Notes under the pieces: generated by a model | What the model saw: the letters and a program-made list of their open reading frames with translations, nothing else | What the model was told of the DNA's origin: nothing | The model's database searches: none | Shown: positions 1 to 7,572 of the stretch, piece after piece | Layout: each line of letters begins with the position of its first letter | Position numbering within the stretch: position 1 is the first letter of the stretch | Made by a program: the position numbers and the translations under genes | Source of the DNA: Halobacteriales archaeon QH_10_65_19 | GTDB taxonomy: Archaea > Halobacteriota > Halobacteria > Halobacteriales > Haloarculaceae | Assembly: GCA_003022085.1 (NCBI GenBank) | Contig: PXQK01000165.1 | Location: 2,417 to 13,624 of the forward strand | DNA length: 11,208 nucleotides | Direction of reading: 5' to 3'

Positions 1-714
1 GGCGGTCCCCGGACCGTGCGGGTCTACCAGTGGGAGCCCAGCACGCTCTCGCTGGGGTACCGCCAGGAGTCGGCGACGGTCGACTGGGCGTACTGCGAGG
101 AGCAGGGCGTGACGGTGACGCGGCGGCCGACCGGCGGCGGCGGAATCTACCACGACCGGTACGGCGATATCTCCTACTCGATTGTCGCACCGGAGTCGGA
201 GCTCCCCGGCGATCTGCTGGAGTGTTACGAGCTGCTGTGTACGCCCGTCCTCGAAGCGTTCGACCGGATGGGCGCCAACGCCGCCTTTGCCGACGAACGG
301 CTGCCGGCGATCCACCAGCCGGCCTGCTACCTCCGGGAGGTCAACCCGGCCCACGACCTGCTCGCCGCCGGCAGGAAGATCAGCGGGAACGCCCAGTACC
401 GCCAGCGCGACGCCGTCATCCAGCACGGCTCGCTCTCCTACGCGCTGACTGTCGACGACCACCTCGGCGTCTTCGAGACCGATGGGGTATCGCCGGCGAC
501 GTTCCGCGACCGCGTCACGTCGATCCGAGAGCAGAGTGGACTCGAGCGGGAGACGGCCGTCGGGGCACTCGAGAGTGCACTCACAGACTGGGCCAACGCC
601 AGGGAGGGTGCATGGACGGAGAGCGAACTCGAACGGGCCCGGGACATTGCCGACCGCAAGTACGCCGGCGACGAGTGGAACCGTAATCGGGAGGACCCGC
701 TCTCGGTTTCCTAG
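1..714 (+). CDS. lplA: Lipoate-protein ligase A family protein (5' truncated)
   Basis: This is a member of the biotin/lipoate A/B protein ligase family, which attaches lipoyl (or octanoyl) groups to lysines of carrier proteins such as GcvH and oxoacid dehydrogenase E2. The frame is open from base 1 and reads [13 protein letters not shown] before any good start. Family proteins have about 20-30 more N-terminal residues, so the true start lies left of the window and the GTG at 16 is probably internal. Visible family signatures are the [11 protein letters not shown] stretch (about bases 121-153), which is the nucleotide/lipoate binding loop, and [11 protein letters not shown] (about 364-396), with the lysine expected to contact lipoyl-AMP. 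No separate C-terminal accessory domain follows, as in archaeal LplA-N-type proteins. It could instead be an octanoyltransferase of the LipM type. Nfo begins 55 bp downstream on the same strand. Confidence 0.85.
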   Translation, partial: GGPRTVRVYQWEPSTLSLGYRQESATVDWAYCEEQGVTVTRRPTGGGGIYHDRYGDISYSIVAPESELPGDLLECYELLCTPVLEAFDRMGANAAFADERLPAIHQPACYLREVNPAHDLLAAGRKISGNAQYRQRDAVIQHGSLSYALTVDDHLGVFETDGVSPATFRDRVTSIREQSGLERETAVGALESALTDWANAREGAWTESELERARDIADRKYAGDEWNRNREDPLSVS

Positions 715-769
715 CCCAGCATCCGACGACTTCGGTAGCCCTTTGCCCTCCCAGTCGTTTCCTTGGGGC

Positions 770-1636
770 ATGCACGTCGGTGCACACGTCTCGATTTCCG
801 GCTCGCGCGTCTCATCGGACAGCGACACACCACCGTACGATGACATCCGCAACGCTGTCCACCGCCAGCTCGCGTTCGGCGGCAACTGCGGACAGATATT
901 CACGACTTCACCGCAGGTCTGGCAACAGCCCACCATCGACGACGAGGCTGCCGAAGGGTTCCGGGCGGAGACCCGGGAGGAACTCGCGGGACCGTGGGTG
1001 ATCCACTCCTCGTACCTGGTGAACCTCGCGACGCCGAAAGAGGAGCTCAGGGAGAAGTCCCGCCGGAGTATGCAGGCGGAGCTCGACGTCGCCGCACGCC
1101 TCGGCATCGGGTACGTCAACGTCCACCTGGGTGCCCACACGGGTGCCGGCGCCGAGGACGGGCTGGACAACGCCGCGAGCGTGCTAGACGACCTCGACGT
1201 GCCCGACGGGGTGACGCTGCTCGTCGAGTCCGACGCCGGCAGCGGCACGAAGCTCGGCGGCGAGTTCGAGCACCTCCGCGCTGTACTCGACCGGGCCGAC
1301 CGGGATCTCGAGGTCTGTCTGGACACGGCCCACGCGTTCTCCGCCGGTTACGACCTCTCGACGCCCGCGGCTGTCGACGAGACGCTCACCGAGTTCGACG
1401 ACGTCGTCGGGTTCGAGAACCTCGCCTGCGTCCACCTCAACGACTCTAAACACGCCTGTGGCACGAACAAGGATGAGCACGCCCACGTCGGCGAGGGGGA
1501 GATCGGCGAGGACGGAATGTGTGCGTTCGTCAACCACGAGGCGATCCGCGACGTCCCGCTCGTTCTCGAAACGCCCACGGAGGACGGCAAGGGTTTCGCC
1601 TGGAACGTCGAGCGAGTGAAGGAGCTGCGGACGTAG
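770..1636 (+). CDS. nfo: Endonuclease IV (AP endonuclease)
   Basis: This is deoxyribonuclease IV, a TIM-barrel AP endonuclease of base excision repair that cuts 5' of abasic sites using three zinc ions. The 288-residue product has the usual family length. All nine expected metal ligands can be placed: H79 (VIHSSY), H119 (NVHLGAHTG), E153 (LLVESDAG), D185 and H188 (CLDTAHAF), H222 (CVHLNDSK), D235 and H237 ([11 protein letters not shown]), and E267 ([11 protein letters not shown]). The ATG at 770 is chosen because [10 protein letters not shown] is the conserved family N-terminus; the frame is open further upstream but that part overlaps lplA and has no family similarity. A CTTTG stretch near 741-745 lies about 27 nt before the ATG and could be a weak TATA box. 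Residues 13-25 look like a short insertion between the first strand and the NAVHRQ helix compared with typical homologues. Confidence 0.95.
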   Translation: MHVGAHVSISGSRVSSDSDTPPYDDIRNAVHRQLAFGGNCGQIFTTSPQVWQQPTIDDEAAEGFRAETREELAGPWVIHSSYLVNLATPKEELREKSRRSMQAELDVAARLGIGYVNVHLGAHTGAGAEDGLDNAASVLDDLDVPDGVTLLVESDAGSGTKLGGEFEHLRAVLDRADRDLEVCLDTAHAFSAGYDLSTPAAVDETLTEFDDVVGFENLACVHLNDSKHACGTNKDEHAHVGEGEIGEDGMCAFVNHEAIRDVPLVLETPTEDGKGFAWNVERVKELRT

Positions 1637-1680
1637 GAAGATGAACTAGTCGGGCGATCGGCTGGCAAGGGATGGACGTC

Positions 1681-1790
1681 GTACGGTCGTGCGTGAGCCA
1701 CCCGATCCGTGACAGCCTGGCGGTGAGCCGAGCACGGCGAACCCCCGAGAGGGCACTCTTCGGGGAGTACAGAGCCACGCGCGACTCTAT
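1681..1790. mobile_element. Decayed MITE-like element (second copy)
   Basis: The left end TACGGTCGTGCGTGA (1682-1696) is identical over 15 bases to the termini of the element at 7675-7785. About 110 bp further on, 1775-1791 read as reverse complement gives GATAGAGTCGCGCGTGG, which matches the terminal sequence GATACGGTCGTGCGTGA at 13 of 17 positions. The spacing between ends (110 bp) is nearly the same as in the intact copy (111 bp). The interiors are mostly dissimilar, although a central GCGAA-CC-CCGA segment may align. I infer an old, degenerate copy of the same element; an operator shared by two genes is the alternative for the left end. Confidence 0.45.
1743..1765. other. Stable hairpin between nfo and SDR gene
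   Basis: CCCCGAGAG (1743-1751) can pair with CTCTTCGGGG (1756-1765) with one bulged T and a GGCA loop, giving a nine-base-pair stem. There is no following T tract, so a terminator role is uncertain. It lies inside the candidate decayed element and may simply be part of it. Confidence 0.4.
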
Positions 1791-1806
1791 CACCCCCGGC
1801 GTGAAA

Positions 1807-1814
1807 CCTTTACT
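1807..1814 (+). promoter_or_regulatory. Putative TATA box of SDR gene
   Basis: CCTTTACT, preceded by a purine-rich GAAA, is centred about 26-27 nt before the ATG at 1837. This spacing would put the transcript start at or next to the start codon, the leaderless arrangement common in haloarchaea. Confidence 0.4.
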
Positions 1815-1836
1815 CCGGGGCATCCGAAGGGGTGGT

Positions 1837-2622
1837 ATGGATCTAGATCTTGACGGCAACGTGGCGTTGATCACCGGGAGTGCGACCGGGCTGGGCCACG
1901 CCTGTGCGGAGGCGTTCTCGAAACAGGGGGCAAACGTTGCCCTGATGAGTCCGAATCTGGACGACCTGGCGTACGCGAGCGACAGGCTGTTCGCGATCGG
2001 CGACGGGGAGATATTCGGTCTGGACGCGGACGTCAGGCAGCCCGAGCAGGTCGCCGCGTTCGTCGACGAAACCGTCGAACAGTACGGTCGGATCGACCAC
2101 CTCGTGACCGGCCCCCGGCCGCTCGAACCCGAGCGGTTCCTGGAGGTGTCCGACCAGGACTGGTTCCGGGGGTTCGACCGGCTGTTCATGAGCGTCGTCT
2201 GGACGATGCGCGAGAGCTACGGCTGGCTCGAGTCCTCCGACTACGGCACGGTCGTCAACGTGACGAACCCGGTGATTCGGGCGTTCGGCGAGGAGTTCTC
2301 CGTCGCGAACTCCTTCGGGCGGGCAATCGAGGGGATCACGCGGACGCAGGCGGACGCGTTCGCGCCCGACATCCGCGTTAACGCGGTGGTTCCCGGTCCA
2401 CACGAGACCGAGGACATGGAGGGGTTTCTCACCGAACTTGTCGGGAACGGCGTCTACGACGACCCCGACGCGGCATGGGAGGCCGCCATGAGCGGCTCCC
2501 CGTACGCGTCGCCCGGCGACCCGCTCGCTCTCGGAAAGCTGGTGGCGTTTCTTTCGAGCGAACACGCGGGGTTCGTCAACGGCGCGACGGTGCCAGTTGA
2601 CGGCGGAGGAAGCTCTCGATGA
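1837..2622 (+). CDS. SDR-family protein with degenerate catalytic site
   Basis: A 261-residue Rossmann-fold protein of the classical SDR family. The dinucleotide-binding motif TGSATGLG (residues 13-20) is intact, an acidic DADV segment (63-66) follows, and RVNAVVPG (180-187) plus [12 protein letters not shown] (246-257) are typical of FabG-like enzymes. In an ungapped alignment with the classical pattern, the catalytic tetrad is absent: Asn becomes L116, Ser becomes N144, Tyr becomes A157 and Lys becomes G161. The NNAG structural motif also reads TGPR (91-94). It may therefore bind a nucleotide without classical hydride transfer, or use a different mechanism. The ATG at 1837 is chosen because MDLDLDGNVALITG gives a standard SDR N-terminus and a TATA-like box lies about 27 nt upstream; the longer open frame crosses the repeat element. 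Its 3' end overlaps pabA by 47 bp, tail to tail. Substrate unknown. Confidence 0.9.
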   Translation: MDLDLDGNVALITGSATGLGHACAEAFSKQGANVALMSPNLDDLAYASDRLFAIGDGEIFGLDADVRQPEQVAAFVDETVEQYGRIDHLVTGPRPLEPERFLEVSDQDWFRGFDRLFMSVVWTMRESYGWLESSDYGTVVNVTNPVIRAFGEEFSVANSFGRAIEGITRTQADAFAPDIRVNAVVPGPHETEDMEGFLTELVGNGVYDDPDAAWEAAMSGSPYASPGDPLALGKLVAFLSSEHAGFVNGATVPVDGGGSSR

Positions 2623-3196
2623 TGTGGATCCCCTCGTTGGTCAGGATGCTCTCCGGGTGAAACTGGACGCCGACGTGGGGGTCGTGCTCGTGCCGAACCG
2701 CCATCACGACGTTCTCCTCGTCGTCGGTGTAGGCCGTCTCGGTCAGCACCCCGGGCAGGCCGTCGCGTTCGACCGCCAGCGAGTGGTACCGGCCGACGTC
2801 GAACTGGCCCGGGAGCCCCTCGAAGATACCCCGGCCATCGTGTGAGATCGTCGACGGCTTCCCGTGTACGACAGACTCGGCGTGGCCGACCGGCACGCCG
2901 TGTGCCGCACACAGCGCCTGGTGACCGAGACAGACGCCGAGCGTCGGGTACGTCCGCTCGGCGAACAGCGGGATCGAGATCCCGGCCTCGGCCGGCGTTC
3001 CCGGACCGGGCGAGACGACAATCGCGTCCGGATCGAGGTCGTCGACCCCGTCGAGGGTGATCTCGTCGTTCCGGGCAACCACCACCTCGCCGTCGTCGAT
3101 CTCCGGCAGCCACGCGTCGGTCGTGACGACCTCGCCGACGTACTGGACGAGGTTGTACGCAAAGGAGTCGTAGTTGTCGATGACGAGAACCTTCAT
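2576..3196 (-). CDS. pabA: Glutamine amidotransferase subunit of aminodeoxychorismate (or anthranilate) synthase
   Basis: A class I glutamine amidotransferase of 206 residues that supplies ammonia to the chorismate-using partner encoded just upstream. The N-terminus [19 protein letters not shown] is the family hallmark. The oxyanion loop GPGTP is at 64-68, the nucleophile C89 lies in LGVCLGHQ, and H180 and E182 in QFHPES complete the triad. The start ATG overlaps the stop codon of the pabB-like gene (ATGA, 3193-3196), so the two are almost certainly translated together. PabA and TrpG cannot be separated by their own sequence; I favour PabA because of the partner's N-terminal domain and the absence of other trp genes nearby. 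The last 47 bases are antisense to the end of the SDR gene. No pabC-like aminodeoxychorismate lyase gene follows. Confidence 0.88.
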   Translation of the reverse strand: MKVLVIDNYDSFAYNLVQYVGEVVTTDAWLPEIDDGEVVVARNDEITLDGVDDLDPDAIVVSPGPGTPAEAGISIPLFAERTYPTLGVCLGHQALCAAHGVPVGHAESVVHGKPSTISHDGRGIFEGLPGQFDVGRYHSLAVERDGLPGVLTETAYTDDEENVVMAVRHEHDPHVGVQFHPESILTNEGIHIIESFLRRQLAPSRR

Positions 3197-4716
3197 TGCT
3201 GGACCTGGAGGTCGCCGCGTCCCCCGAGCGCGCGGTCGACGGCATCGACCAGCGCCCGGCCCTTGTCGAGCGTTTCGGCGTACTCCCGTTCGGGCACCGA
3301 GTCGTGGACGATGCCGGCCCCGACCCGGAGGAAGTACTCTTCGTCGTGACGGACGAGTGTCCGGATGATGATGTTCAGTGTCGCCCGCTCGTCGAACCCG
3401 AACATCCCGATCGAGCCGGTGTACGGCCCGCGTCGCGTCGCTTCGACCTCGTCGATGATCTCCATCGTCCGCGGCTTCGGGGCGCCCGTGATCGTCCCGC
3501 CGGGGAACACCGCCGCGATCGCGTCCGCGAGGTCGTGCTTCGGGAGCAGTTGCCCCTCAACGAGCGAAACGAGGTGCATCACCTCCGAGTAGCGGTCCAC
3601 CCGCCTGTACTCCGTCACGTCAACGCTGCCGAACGCGCTCACCTTCCCGAGGTCGTTGCGCTCGAGGTCGACCAGCATCGCGTGCTCGGCGCGCTCCTTC
3701 TCGTCGGAGAGCAGGTCCTCCTCGAGGCGTGCGTCCTCGGCCTCGGTCGCCCCCCTTGGCCGCGTCCCCGCGATCGGTTCCGTGATCAGCTCGTCGCCGT
3801 CGCGCTTGAGCAACAGCTCCGGGCTCGCGCTGACGAGGTCGACGCCCGGGAATTCGAGCAGCGCGGAGTATGGTGCGGGGTTGACCTCCCGGAGCGCGTC
3901 GAAGGCGGCGACCGGGTGGACCGCGGCAGGCGCGCGGAGGCGCTGTGAGATGTTGGCCTGGAACGTGTCGCCGTCGCGGATGTACTGCTTGACGCGCCTC
4001 ACGCGGTCGGCGAACTCCTCCCGGGTGCAGTCGCTCTCGAACTGAGCTGTCCGACCGGGTGTGTTCCCCGTGCCGGCATCGACACCCGCCGCGACGTCCT
4101 CGCTCGCGGTCACGGGGTCGTCGACAGCCGGATCGCCGTCGAGCGCACGGCGTGCGAGCCCGAGCGCCTGCTCGCGTCCCCGGTGGTAGGCCTGCCGCAG
4201 GGCTTCGTCGTCGGTCGGGCTCGGGAGCCGCGGACACGAGGTGATCCGAAGGGTGACCCGCTCGCCGCGGGATTCCTCCCAGGCAGCGATCGTCCCGTAT
4301 TTCGCCGCCTGGAGGCGGGGCAGTGGGCGATCGCGAACGGCGCTCTCGGGCAGCTCCTCGAGTTCGCGGGCGATGTCGTACGAGAGCCAACCGATCGCGC
4401 CACAGGGGTACGGCACGTCACAGTCCCCGCGATCCAGCGTTTCGTCGGCCAGAAACGACTGGAGCGCATCCAGGGACGGCGTTTCGTCCGGGATCACTTC
4501 GAGCACATCCGTCGGGTCGACGGCGAAATACCCCCAGCCCGACTGGCCGCCGGTCGTGGCGAGATACGCGCCGGCGGCCTCCCCGCGGGCTCGCCTGTAC
4601 GCGAGATACGGATCGTCGACTGTGGTCCGAACCTCCACGGGCACGCGGGCGCCTGCTGGGGCGTCCCGGGCGACAGCCAGGAACTCATCGGCACCGGTAA
4701 CGACCTGGGGCTCCAT
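3193..4716 (-). CDS. pabB: Aminodeoxychorismate synthase component I (or anthranilate synthase component I)
   Basis: A chorismate-binding enzyme of 507 residues that aminates chorismate with ammonia from the PabA-type subunit. The N-terminal half (about 1-150) includes [19 protein letters not shown] (104-122), which resembles PabB proteins, and it lacks the LLES motif used for tryptophan feedback in TrpE. The C-terminal catalytic half (about 225-490) shows [10 protein letters not shown] (250-259), PIAGTRPRG (314-322), [14 protein letters not shown] (344-357), GGTITGAPK (406-414) and a VGAGIVHDS segment (466-473). PIAGT rather than PIKGT is the form usual in TrpE, so anthranilate synthase stays possible. 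ATG 4716 is preferred; an in-frame GTG at 4764 would add 16 poorly conserved residues that overlap the likely promoter. Residues about 165-225 form a low-complexity Ala/Asp/Gly-rich linker. Confidence 0.87.
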   Translation of the reverse strand: MEPQVVTGADEFLAVARDAPAGARVPVEVRTTVDDPYLAYRRARGEAAGAYLATTGGQSGWGYFAVDPTDVLEVIPDETPSLDALQSFLADETLDRGDCDVPYPCGAIGWLSYDIARELEELPESAVRDRPLPRLQAAKYGTIAAWEESRGERVTLRITSCPRLPSPTDDEALRQAYHRGREQALGLARRALDGDPAVDDPVTASEDVAAGVDAGTGNTPGRTAQFESDCTREEFADRVRRVKQYIRDGDTFQANISQRLRAPAAVHPVAAFDALREVNPAPYSALLEFPGVDLVSASPELLLKRDGDELITEPIAGTRPRGATEAEDARLEEDLLSDEKERAEHAMLVDLERNDLGKVSAFGSVDVTEYRRVDRYSEVMHLVSLVEGQLLPKHDLADAIAAVFPGGTITGAPKPRTMEIIDEVEATRRGPYTGSIGMFGFDERATLNIIIRTLVRHDEEYFLRVGAGIVHDSVPEREYAETLDKGRALVDAVDRALGGRGDLQVQQ

Positions 4717-4741
4717 ATATACGGACAGTGACAGAGAACCT

Positions 4742-4756
4742 AACCGTTTTTCGGTT
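4742..4756 (-). promoter_or_regulatory. A-rich palindrome at the pabB promoter
   Basis: On the minus strand this reads AACCGAAAAACGGTT, a perfect inverted repeat of five-base arms around AAAAA. Its centre lies about 33 nt before the ATG at 4716, so the A-rich core could serve as BRE/TATA box with a very short 5' leader, or as an operator covering it. This placement supports 4716 over 4764 as start. Confidence 0.35.
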
Positions 4757-4849
4757 TCTGACACTGATCTGTACAGACACCTCCCGGTGGTCGACTGGAT
4801 TGCTGGACAGACTCACAGCTTTCGGCCCCGCCGCGGACCGTGCCAAGAC

Positions 4850-4856
4850 TAAAAAG
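4850..4856 (+). promoter_or_regulatory. Putative TATA box of membrane protein gene
   Basis: ACTAAAAAGAG contains an A-rich TATA-like core. Transcription would start roughly 26 nt downstream, leaving a leader of about 35 nt that holds GGAG at 4907-4910, five bases before the ATG at 4916. This gene would therefore be Shine-Dalgarno initiated, unlike its leaderless neighbours. Confidence 0.35.
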
Positions 4857-4915
4857 AGTGTTTGATCTTCGGACAGTTTTTTCTCGGGAGACGTCCTAGT
4901 ATCGACGGAGAATCC

Positions 4916-6082
4916 ATGCACCGATCGGACGATTTCCCGGCGATAGCCGGCCTCTTCTGTGCCGGTATGCTGGTCCCTGTTTTCATCACGCTGCTGGTAC
5001 AAGACACGGTCTCGCTGTATCTCACGGGGCGCCAGTTCAGCTACGTGGCCGCGGCGTCGTTCGGCCTGGTCGCGTGGGCCCTCCTGGCGGTGATCGGGCT
5101 CGACCGCCGGAACTTCGTTTTCGCGTCGGTCGTAATCCCGTGGATAGTACTGTTCTCTGTCGTTCCCGCTGCTGCCATTGCGACACAACTCGAAGCCCTC
5201 GAGTATCTCTTCTGGGAGACCGAGGACCTGGGAGCGTACGCAGCGTCATTCATGGGTGCCGGGCTCGTTGCTGTCGCGGCCGACCGGGGGATAGAACGGC
5301 TCGAAACGGAGTACGACTGGGCTCCCGCGTCGCAAAGCGTTGCGGTCGGGGCTCTCGTCCTCGTCGTGTTCGCCGCCGTTGTCGGGGGTAGCGTTCTGTA
5401 CGTCACGGCGACCGCCGCGTCAGTGTCGGACGTGGAGCCGGGCGTCGTCGGCTACAGTGTCTCCGGAGACGCCAGCCTGAACGTGACCGTCGACGGCGAA
5501 CCGACGGAGCTGCGTCTCAGGACCGTGACGCCCGACGGCACCACGTATACGGAACGGATCTCGTACGCCGCGATGACGGACGGGACTGCGACGGTCCCGG
5601 TGGCGTTCGAACGGCTCGGTCCGCAGGAGCAGGACCCGCAGGCTGGCACGTACGAGTTCGAGTTACAGAGCCTGGCGGGACTGACAGTCGGCGAGGCGAC
5701 CTACACGGTCGAAACCCCGCCGCCGTCGGTTCTGGCCGTCGAGACGGCACCCCGGCACGCCGAACTCGCCCTCGAACCGCAGCCTGATACGTCGGTGTCC
5801 CGGTCCGAATCCGACGACGAGGCGTGGATTGGTGTCGTCTTCGCGCATCAGGGAAACGTCGCGGACACGTTCGACATTCGCGTGCTGGCCGGGGACGAGG
5901 AGGTTGTCGATCAGTCTCTCTTCGTCGAACCGGGGCGACGCGGGGGGAGTGTCTTCGGTCTCGGCGACAACGCGGTCGAGCGGATCCGCAACCGGGCAGA
6001 CGGGACGGCCACAGTCGAAGTGAGCTACGGGGACCAGCGGGTGACAGCAGAGGTCAGACTACCGGAAGCAGACGCTCCGTGA
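4916..6082 (+). CDS. Five-helix membrane protein with external beta-rich region, function unknown
   Basis: I do not recognise a named family. The 388-residue product has five likely membrane helices at about 9-28, 42-61, 67-89, 106-122 and 141-163. Arginine-rich loops (LDRRN at 62-66, DRGIERLE at 123-130) fit cytoplasmic loops and predict N-in, C-out. After helix 5 comes an external part (about 170-388) rich in Thr, Val, Asp and Gly with alternating beta-strand patterns. It looks like two modules: about 177-267, ending in YTVETPPP, and about 272-388, with GNVADTFDIRVLAGDEEVVDQ reminiscent of the NEW3/CARDB-like domains found in archaeal surface proteins. The ATG at 4916 is chosen for the GGAG at 4907-4910; the open frame before it starts only with TTG at 4862. 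It stands alone on its strand and converges with the DmdA-like gene 51 bp away. A sensor or envelope role is possible but not shown. Confidence 0.8.
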   Translation: MHRSDDFPAIAGLFCAGMLVPVFITLLVQDTVSLYLTGRQFSYVAAASFGLVAWALLAVIGLDRRNFVFASVVIPWIVLFSVVPAAAIATQLEALEYLFWETEDLGAYAASFMGAGLVAVAADRGIERLETEYDWAPASQSVAVGALVLVVFAAVVGGSVLYVTATAASVSDVEPGVVGYSVSGDASLNVTVDGEPTELRLRTVTPDGTTYTERISYAAMTDGTATVPVAFERLGPQEQDPQAGTYEFELQSLAGLTVGEATYTVETPPPSVLAVETAPRHAELALEPQPDTSVSRSESDDEAWIGVVFAHQGNVADTFDIRVLAGDEEVVDQSLFVEPGRRGGSVFGLGDNAVERIRNRADGTATVEVSYGDQRVTAEVRLPEADAP

Positions 6083-6133
6083 CAGAGAGCGGCAGTTCGT
6101 GCGGGTCGCCGCAACGACGCCGACGACGCGCCG

Positions 6134-7510
6134 TTACTCCTCGTCGGCCGCTTTCCTGGCGTTCAGCTTCGCCTGTTCGCGGGCGCTCGGGTTGACCGAC
6201 GGCTTGAACGGCACCTCCGACACTTTCGCGTACACCGGCTCGCCGGGCTCCTCGGCGTACTTGTCGGGTAGGTGGACCTGGAACTCGATGTCGGTGTCCG
6301 TGTCGTAGACGCTGTCATCGAGTGACACGTCAAGCGGTTCGAGTTTCTCCGCGGGGACGTGTGCGAGCGCGAGGTTGGTCTCCAGCTCGGGGTTCCACCA
6401 CGGCGAGGTGACGTAGCCACACTCCTCGCCGGTCTCGGGGTCGGAGACGAGATAGAAGTCGGAGGCGTAGTCCCGGATCGGCTCGCCGGCCATCTTGAGC
6501 CCGACCATCTTGAGGTTGAACGGGTACTCGCCGTTCTGGATGAGCTCCTTCTGGCGCTCGAGTTCCTCCTTGCCGATGTAGTCGGCGCTCTTGTCGTCGG
6601 GCACCTGGTAGCCGAGATTCACCTGGAACGGGGAGGTCTCGTGGTCCATGTCCTGGCCCCACGAGAGGATCCCCGCCGCGATGCGGCGGTGGTGGGAGGG
6701 GGCGATCACGTCACCGCCGTGGTCCCTGACACTCTCCATGACCGGGTTCCAGACCGCCTCGGCGTTCTCCATCGAGTCTTTGACGTAGATCTCGAATCCC
6801 TTCTCGCCGGAGAAGCCGGTCTGGCTGACCAGTACCGGGCAGCCGTTTACCTCGGTCTCCATCAGGCCGTAGTAGGGGATGGTATTGACCTCGGGGCCGA
6901 CGACCTCCTCCATGACGTCTACCGATTTGGGGCCCTGAATCTGCATCGGGGAGACGTCGATCTCGTCGATCTCGACGTCGAAGTTCTTCTCGACGTTGAC
7001 CCCCTGGAGCCACAGCATGAGCGTCGAGTCCGAGATCGAGAACCAGAACTCGTCCTCCTCGGGACGGAGCAAGACGGGATCGTTCAGTACGCCGCCGCTC
7101 TCGTTACAGAGGATGACGTACTTGCCTTTCATCACGTCGATCTCCGTCGCGTCCCGCGTGATGACGTAGTTCGTGAGCGCCTCGGCGTCCGGGCCTTTGA
7201 CGCGGATCTGGCGCTCGACCGCCACGTTCCAGAGCGTGACGTGGTTCACCAGCAGGTCGTACTCGGCCATTGCACCGCCGTCCTCGGGTTCGATCATCCC
7301 TCTCGGGTGGTAGATCCGGTTGTACACCGTCGCGCGCCAGCAGCCCTCCTCGACTGAGAGGTGCCAGAACGGTGACTTCCGCACGCGCGTCGAGATCAGC
7401 AACTGAATATCCGCATCGCCGGTCTGACGAAGGTTCCGTGGCAGTACGCGGTCCGACTGGTCCACACCTGGGTGGTTTGGATGGTTGTGTTCTGCGTGGT
7501 TGTCTGACAT
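6134..7510 (-). CDS. GcvT/DmdA-like tetrahydrofolate-dependent methyltransferase
   Basis: A 458-residue member of the aminomethyltransferase (GcvT) superfamily, whose members move one-carbon units onto tetrahydrofolate. Similarity is closer to DMSP demethylase (DmdA) and related demethylases than to glycine-cleavage T protein: RVRKSPFWHLSVEEG (42-56), WNVAVERQIRVKGPDA (94-109), GGVLNDPV (139-146) with D144 at the position of the GcvT catalytic Asp, VEIDEIDVSPMQIQGPK (179-195) and QTGFSGEKGFEIYV (230-243). The final barrel domain ends with AKVSEVPFKPS (428-438). It is about 90 residues longer than classical DmdA or GcvT, with an N-terminal extension rich in His and Asn (1-30) and an acidic loop region near 395-425. 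ATG 7510 is chosen because a TATA box lies 28 nt upstream. Context with MetF-like and FolD proteins suggests an assimilating or dissimilating demethylation route. The methyl donor (DMSP, a betaine, a methoxy compound or other) cannot be read from sequence. Confidence 0.85.
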   Translation of the reverse strand: MSDNHAEHNHPNHPGVDQSDRVLPRNLRQTGDADIQLLISTRVRKSPFWHLSVEEGCWRATVYNRIYHPRGMIEPEDGGAMAEYDLLVNHVTLWNVAVERQIRVKGPDAEALTNYVITRDATEIDVMKGKYVILCNESGGVLNDPVLLRPEEDEFWFSISDSTLMLWLQGVNVEKNFDVEIDEIDVSPMQIQGPKSVDVMEEVVGPEVNTIPYYGLMETEVNGCPVLVSQTGFSGEKGFEIYVKDSMENAEAVWNPVMESVRDHGGDVIAPSHHRRIAAGILSWGQDMDHETSPFQVNLGYQVPDDKSADYIGKEELERQKELIQNGEYPFNLKMVGLKMAGEPIRDYASDFYLVSDPETGEECGYVTSPWWNPELETNLALAHVPAEKLEPLDVSLDDSVYDTDTDIEFQVHLPDKYAEEPGEPVYAKVSEVPFKPSVNPSAREQAKLNARKAADEE

Positions 7511-7532
7511 CGTGTAGGCTGAGAACCCCGGT

Positions 7533-7543
7533 CGATATAAAAG
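7533..7543 (-). promoter_or_regulatory. TATA box of DmdA-like gene
   Basis: The minus strand reads CTTTTATATCG here, centred about 28 nt before the ATG at 7510. This is one of the clearest haloarchaeal TATA boxes in the window and predicts a leaderless or nearly leaderless mRNA. It shows that the DmdA-like gene has its own promoter and need not be cotranscribed with the MetF-like gene. Confidence 0.65.
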
Positions 7544-7548
7544 ACCCT

Positions 7549-7572
7549 CGTTTCGTTCGCGCAGTTGAAACG
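7549..7572. promoter_or_regulatory. Inverted repeat upstream of DmdA-like gene TATA box
   Basis: CGTTTC (7549-7554) and GAAACG (7567-7572) form an inverted repeat with a 12-bp spacer, just upstream of the TATA box. The position suits an activator or repressor site, and its closest arm would touch the BRE region. Six-base arms can occur by chance. Confidence 0.3.

Larger units (their letters stand above)
1637..1836. other. Intergenic region nfo-SDR
   Basis: This 200-bp stretch has no credible gene. It holds a candidate decayed inverted-repeat element (1681-1790), a strong hairpin (1743-1765) and the likely SDR promoter (about 1807-1814). Confidence 0.6.

Noticed and set aside
482..769. Upstream extension of the nfo frame
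   Set aside because: It overlaps lplA in another frame and is Arg/Ser-rich, unlike haloarchaeal proteins; conserved similarity starts at the ATG at 770.
1672..1836. N-terminal extension of the SDR frame
   Set aside because: The extension covers the repeat element and the TATA-like box, and SDR homology begins at MDLDLDG.
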